Source of the DNA: an uncultured Lachnospiraceae bacterium
GTDB taxonomy: Bacteria; Bacillota; Clostridia; Lachnospirales; Lachnospiraceae
Length of the DNA: 64,000 bases
Assembly: GCA_944383265.1 (NCBI GenBank)
Contig: CALWOX010000004.1
Coordinates: 1-64,000 of the forward strand
Reading direction: 5' to 3'
Made by a program: the position numbers and the translations under genes. Shown here one piece after another: positions 61,611-64,000 of this stretch. The stretch's first letter is position 1; each line of letters starts with the position of its first letter. The notes under the pieces were generated by a model. That model searched no databases and had not been told where the DNA came from. It saw only the letters and a list, made by a program, of their open reading frames with translations.

Positions 61611-61769
61611 TCGGAAAATCCGGAAAGCGGTATTACCGCCCGCTTACAGGTGATAGATGAACTCTTGGTATTATTATTTTGGAAGGCACAGGGACAAATT
61701 GAAAGCAATTTTCGATGTGCTATAATCGGATTAAACAGAGCGATAAATCGGAATTTGAGGGAAGAAAAA

Positions 61770-62219
61770 ATGATTATAAGAAAATATCAGCCATCAGATT
61801 GCAAAGAGTTGACAGAGCTGTTTTATAATACAGTTCACAATGTTAATGCAAGAGATTATACAAAAGAACAGTTAAATGTATGGGCGACAGGGCAAGTAGA
61901 TTTAGAAAAGTGGAATGAGTCGCTTCAAGAACATTTCAGTGTTGTTGCGGTTGATAATGAAATCATTGTAGGCTTTGGGGACATAGATAAAACAGGCTAT
62001 CTTGACCGTCTATATGTTCACTCTGATTATCAAAGAAAAGGCATTGCAACTGATATTTGTAATCAACTGGAGCAAGCGGTTAAAGGAGATATTACTACTC
62101 ATGCTTCTATTACTGCAAAGCCTTTCTTTGAAAAAAGAGGTTATAAGATTGTAAAGGAACAACAGGTAGAACGACAAGGAATTTTTCTTACAAATTATGT
62201 GATGATAAAGGAACGATAA
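61770..62219 (+). CDS. GNAT-family N-acetyltransferase
   Basis: This 149-residue acetyltransferase begins MIIRKYQPSDCKELTELFY and has the acetyl-CoA loop LYVHSDYQRKGIATDICNQL. C-terminal FFEKRGYKIVKEQ is typical of the YafP-like group. The substrate is unknown. ATG 61770 follows GAGGGAAG; the frame upstream is open but has no site. It uses more A/T-rich codons than its neighbours and is bounded by two copies of a palindromic repeat, so it may have been acquired. Confidence 0.85.
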   Translation: MIIRKYQPSDCKELTELFYNTVHNVNARDYTKEQLNVWATGQVDLEKWNESLQEHFSVVAVDNEIIVGFGDIDKTGYLDRLYVHSDYQRKGIATDICNQLEQAVKGDITTHASITAKPFFEKRGYKIVKEQQVERQGIFLTNYVMIKER

Positions 62220-62274
62220 ATTCCGATTTGTCGGTTGTCAGTCCCCATAATATTTATAACAGAACAGAAAATAT

Positions 62275-62340
62275 AAAAAGCCTTTTGCTTATTAAGCCGA
62301 CTGCGAACGCACCGGCTTTTGCAAAAGGCTTTTATTTTTT
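62275..62340. repeat. Short copy of the palindromic repeat; bidirectional terminator
   Basis: AAAAGCCTTTTGC and GCAAAAGGCTTTT pair as outer arms, with inner AAGCCG/CGGCTT. Read on the minus strand, the sequence matches the ends of the 61421 repeat with few changes (AATAAAAGC, TTTTGCAAAAGCCG, GGCTTAATAAGCAAAA), but the middle is missing. T-runs on both sides let it stop the acetyltransferase gene and the convergent 62357 gene. Confidence 0.7.
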
Positions 62341-62356
62341 CGTTATTATAATTTAT

Positions 62357-64000
62357 CTACTTGCAGGCCGTCTTCTTCTCATCAACCTGTTTCCTAAGAT
62401 TCTTTTGTGCTGTCGCAAGCATCAGCTTTATCCTGTTGAGCTGGTTTACCTCCGAGGCTCCGGGGTCGTAATCGACGGCAATGATATTTGCCTCAGGGTA
62501 GGCATGCCTCAGCTCCTTTATGACTCCCTTTCCTACTATATGGTTGGGGAGACAGCCGAAGGGCTGGGTGCATACTATATTGTTTACGCCCTCATGGATG
62601 AGCTCAAGCATTTCTCCTGTAAGGAACCATCCCTCACCTGTCTGATTACCTATGGATACAAAGCTCTTAGCCATCTCGGCAAGCTCCCTGATGTCTGAGG
62701 GAGGAGTGAAGTGCTTTGAGCGCGCAAGCTCCTTCTTTGCCGTGGCTCTGAAGGATTCCAGAAGCTTTATGCCCATGTTTGAAAGGGTTGCAGTCTTTTT
62801 CTTGCCTCCAAGGTGCTCATACTTGAAGTTGCTGTTGTAGAAGCAGTAGAGGAGGAAATCCATTAGGTCGGGCATTACGCACTCCGCACCCTCGCTCTCA
62901 AGAAGCTCTACTATGTGATTATTTGCAAGGGGAGAGAATTTTACAAGTATCTCTCCGACAACTCCGACCTTGGGCTTCTTTACATCAGACATGGGAAGGT
63001 TGTCAAAATCTCTTATTATTCCCTTTACATTTCTTGAGAATCCCAAAAAGTCAGGAGCCTTCTTGCTCAAATGTCTCAGGCATATCCTGAACCACTTCTC
63101 ATGGAGAAGATCTGCAGAGCCCTTCTTTAGCTCATAGGGCCTTGTGGCATAGAGACAGCGCATGAATATGTCGCCGTAAACTATAGCCTGCATGGCCTTT
63201 GTAAGGAGCGGAAGAGTTATCTTGAAGCCGGGATTCGTCTCCATGCCGTTGGCATTTATGGAGATGACAGGTATCTGCGACATTCCCGCTCTCTCAAGAG
63301 CTCTCCTGATAAATCCTATGTAATTTGATGCTCTGCAGCCGCCTCCTGTCTGAGACATGATGACGGCTGTCCTATCGAGGTCATATTTTCCTGACAAAAG
63401 AGCCTCCATGATCTGTCCTATAACTATAAGAGAAGGGTAGCAGGCGTCATTATTTACATACTTGAGTCCTGTATCCACAGCCGACTTGTTGTCGTTTTTA
63501 AGTACCTCTATCTTGTAGCCGAAGTTTCTTATGGCAGGCTCAAGAAGGCTGAAGTGAATAGGGGACATCTGAGGGCAGAGAAGAGTATAATCCTTCTTCA
63601 TTTCCTTGGTGAAAAGTTTCCTCTCGTAGGCTGAGGACTTGACCTCTCTCTTTATATGCCTCTCGTCTCTTACCCTGAGAGCGGCTATAAGGGAACGTAT
63701 CCTTATCCTTGCGGCTCCGAGGTTGTTTACCTCATCTATCTTAAGCACGGTATATATCTTTCCCGAGCCTGTAAGTATGTCGGAAACCTGATCTGTCGTT
63801 ACAGCGTCAAGTCCGCAGCCGAAGGAATTCAGCTGTACAAGATCAAGATCGTCTCTGGTCTTTACAAAAGATGCCGCGCGATAGAGCCTTGAATGGTACA
63901 TCCACTGGTCTGTAACTATAGTGGGCCTTTCCACCTTTCCGAGATGAGATATGCTGTCCTCGGTAAGCACGGCAAATCCGTAGGAGGTTATCATTTCAGG
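62357..64000 (-). CDS. 2-hydroxyacyl-CoA dehydratase/activase-family protein, 3' part
   Basis: About 548 residues are visible; the reading frame stays open to the window edge, so the true start lies outside. It contains [76 protein letters not shown] and [17 protein letters not shown]. These Cys-containing motifs fit the C-terminal half of the large (about 1400-residue) fusions of HgdC-type activase and HgdB-like dehydratase subunits common in anaerobes. The iron-sulfur cysteines are present. The biochemical role of these fusions is not known. Confidence 0.85.
   Translation of the reverse strand, partial: PEMITSYGFAVLTEDSISHLGKVERPTIVTDQWMYHSRLYRAASFVKTRDDLDLVQLNSFGCGLDAVTTDQVSDILTGSGKIYTVLKIDEVNNLGAARIRIRSLIAALRVRDERHIKREVKSSAYERKLFTKEMKKDYTLLCPQMSPIHFSLLEPAIRNFGYKIEVLKNDNKSAVDTGLKYVNNDACYPSLIVIGQIMEALLSGKYDLDRTAVIMSQTGGGCRASNYIGFIRRALERAGMSQIPVISINANGMETNPGFKITLPLLTKAMQAIVYGDIFMRCLYATRPYELKKGSADLLHEKWFRICLRHLSKKAPDFLGFSRNVKGIIRDFDNLPMSDVKKPKVGVVGEILVKFSPLANNHIVELLESEGAECVMPDLMDFLLYCFYNSNFKYEHLGGKKKTATLSNMGIKLLESFRATAKKELARSKHFTPPSDIRELAEMAKSFVSIGNQTGEGWFLTGEMLELIHEGVNNIVCTQPFGCLPNHIVGKGVIKELRHAYPEANIIAVDYDPGASEVNQLNRIKLMLATAQKNLRKQVDEKKTACK

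Noticed and set aside
1-64000. CRISPR array or cas genes
   Set aside because: No series of regularly spaced identical repeats of 25-40 bases and no Cas-like proteins were seen.

Overview
The window is DNA from a low-GC Gram-positive anaerobe of the class Clostridia, most likely Lachnospiraceae-like. The support is the division/cell-wall cluster order, strong AGGAGG ribosome sites, TTG/GTG starts, a Tn1549/Tn916-type element, BioY/BirA biotin control and a 2-hydroxyacyl-CoA dehydratase-family protein. No organism name can be read from the sequence. All functions come from reading the protein sequences; no database search was run.

Region 1 (1 to about 28.8 kb) is the right-hand part of an integrative conjugative element (ICE); its left end lies outside the window. 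It has five blocks. (a) A type IV secretion operon: remnant of a Maff2-like gene, VirB6/TrbL-like, PrgI, VirB4 ATPase, an orphan cytosine-5 DNA methyltransferase, a membrane-anchored CHAP peptidoglycan hydrolase, and DUF4315- and DUF4366-like proteins. (b) Topoisomerase III and a very large ArdA-ArdC-YodL-type fusion, followed by small accessory genes. (c) A group II intron inserted exactly behind the terminator of that operon, then a convergent MobC-relaxase operon. (d) An AT-rich cargo: XRE regulator, small HTH protein, OmpR-type two-component system, and a lantibiotic-immunity-type ABC transporter with a lipoprotein and a small membrane protein. (e) Sigma-like and HTH regulators, Xis and a tyrosine integrase. 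A 100-bp two-block sequence occurs twice in opposite orientation, upstream of the ArdA-ArdC fusion gene and upstream of mobC; it is a candidate oriT or shared control site.

Region 2 (28.8-40.5 kb) is core chromosome. The ICE ends 90 bp or less upstream of ychF. Then follows a compact dcw cluster: mraZ, rsmH, ftsL, a division PBP, mraY, murD, ftsW, ftsQ/divIB and ftsZ. There is no murG, murE, murF or ftsA between these genes. Four 10-bp repeats precede mraZ, and ftsZ has its own promoter.

Region 3 (40.5-52 kb) has a 500-bp structured non-coding stretch, a small zinc-finger-like gene, class Ia ribonucleotide reductase (nrdA, nrdB) and yggS. It then has a five-gene import operon preceded by a PHP phosphoesterase and ending in another one, with a palindromic operator in front. 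A tRNA-Arg(ACG) lies on the minus strand.

Region 4 (52-64 kb) holds threonine aldolase, recJ, a leucine-rich-repeat surface protein, a thyA-folA-alkD group, the divergent bioY/birA pair with two BirA-type operators, a GNAT acetyltransferase flanked by two related palindromic repeats, and the 3' part of a 2-hydroxyacyl-CoA dehydratase/activase-family gene that runs off the window.
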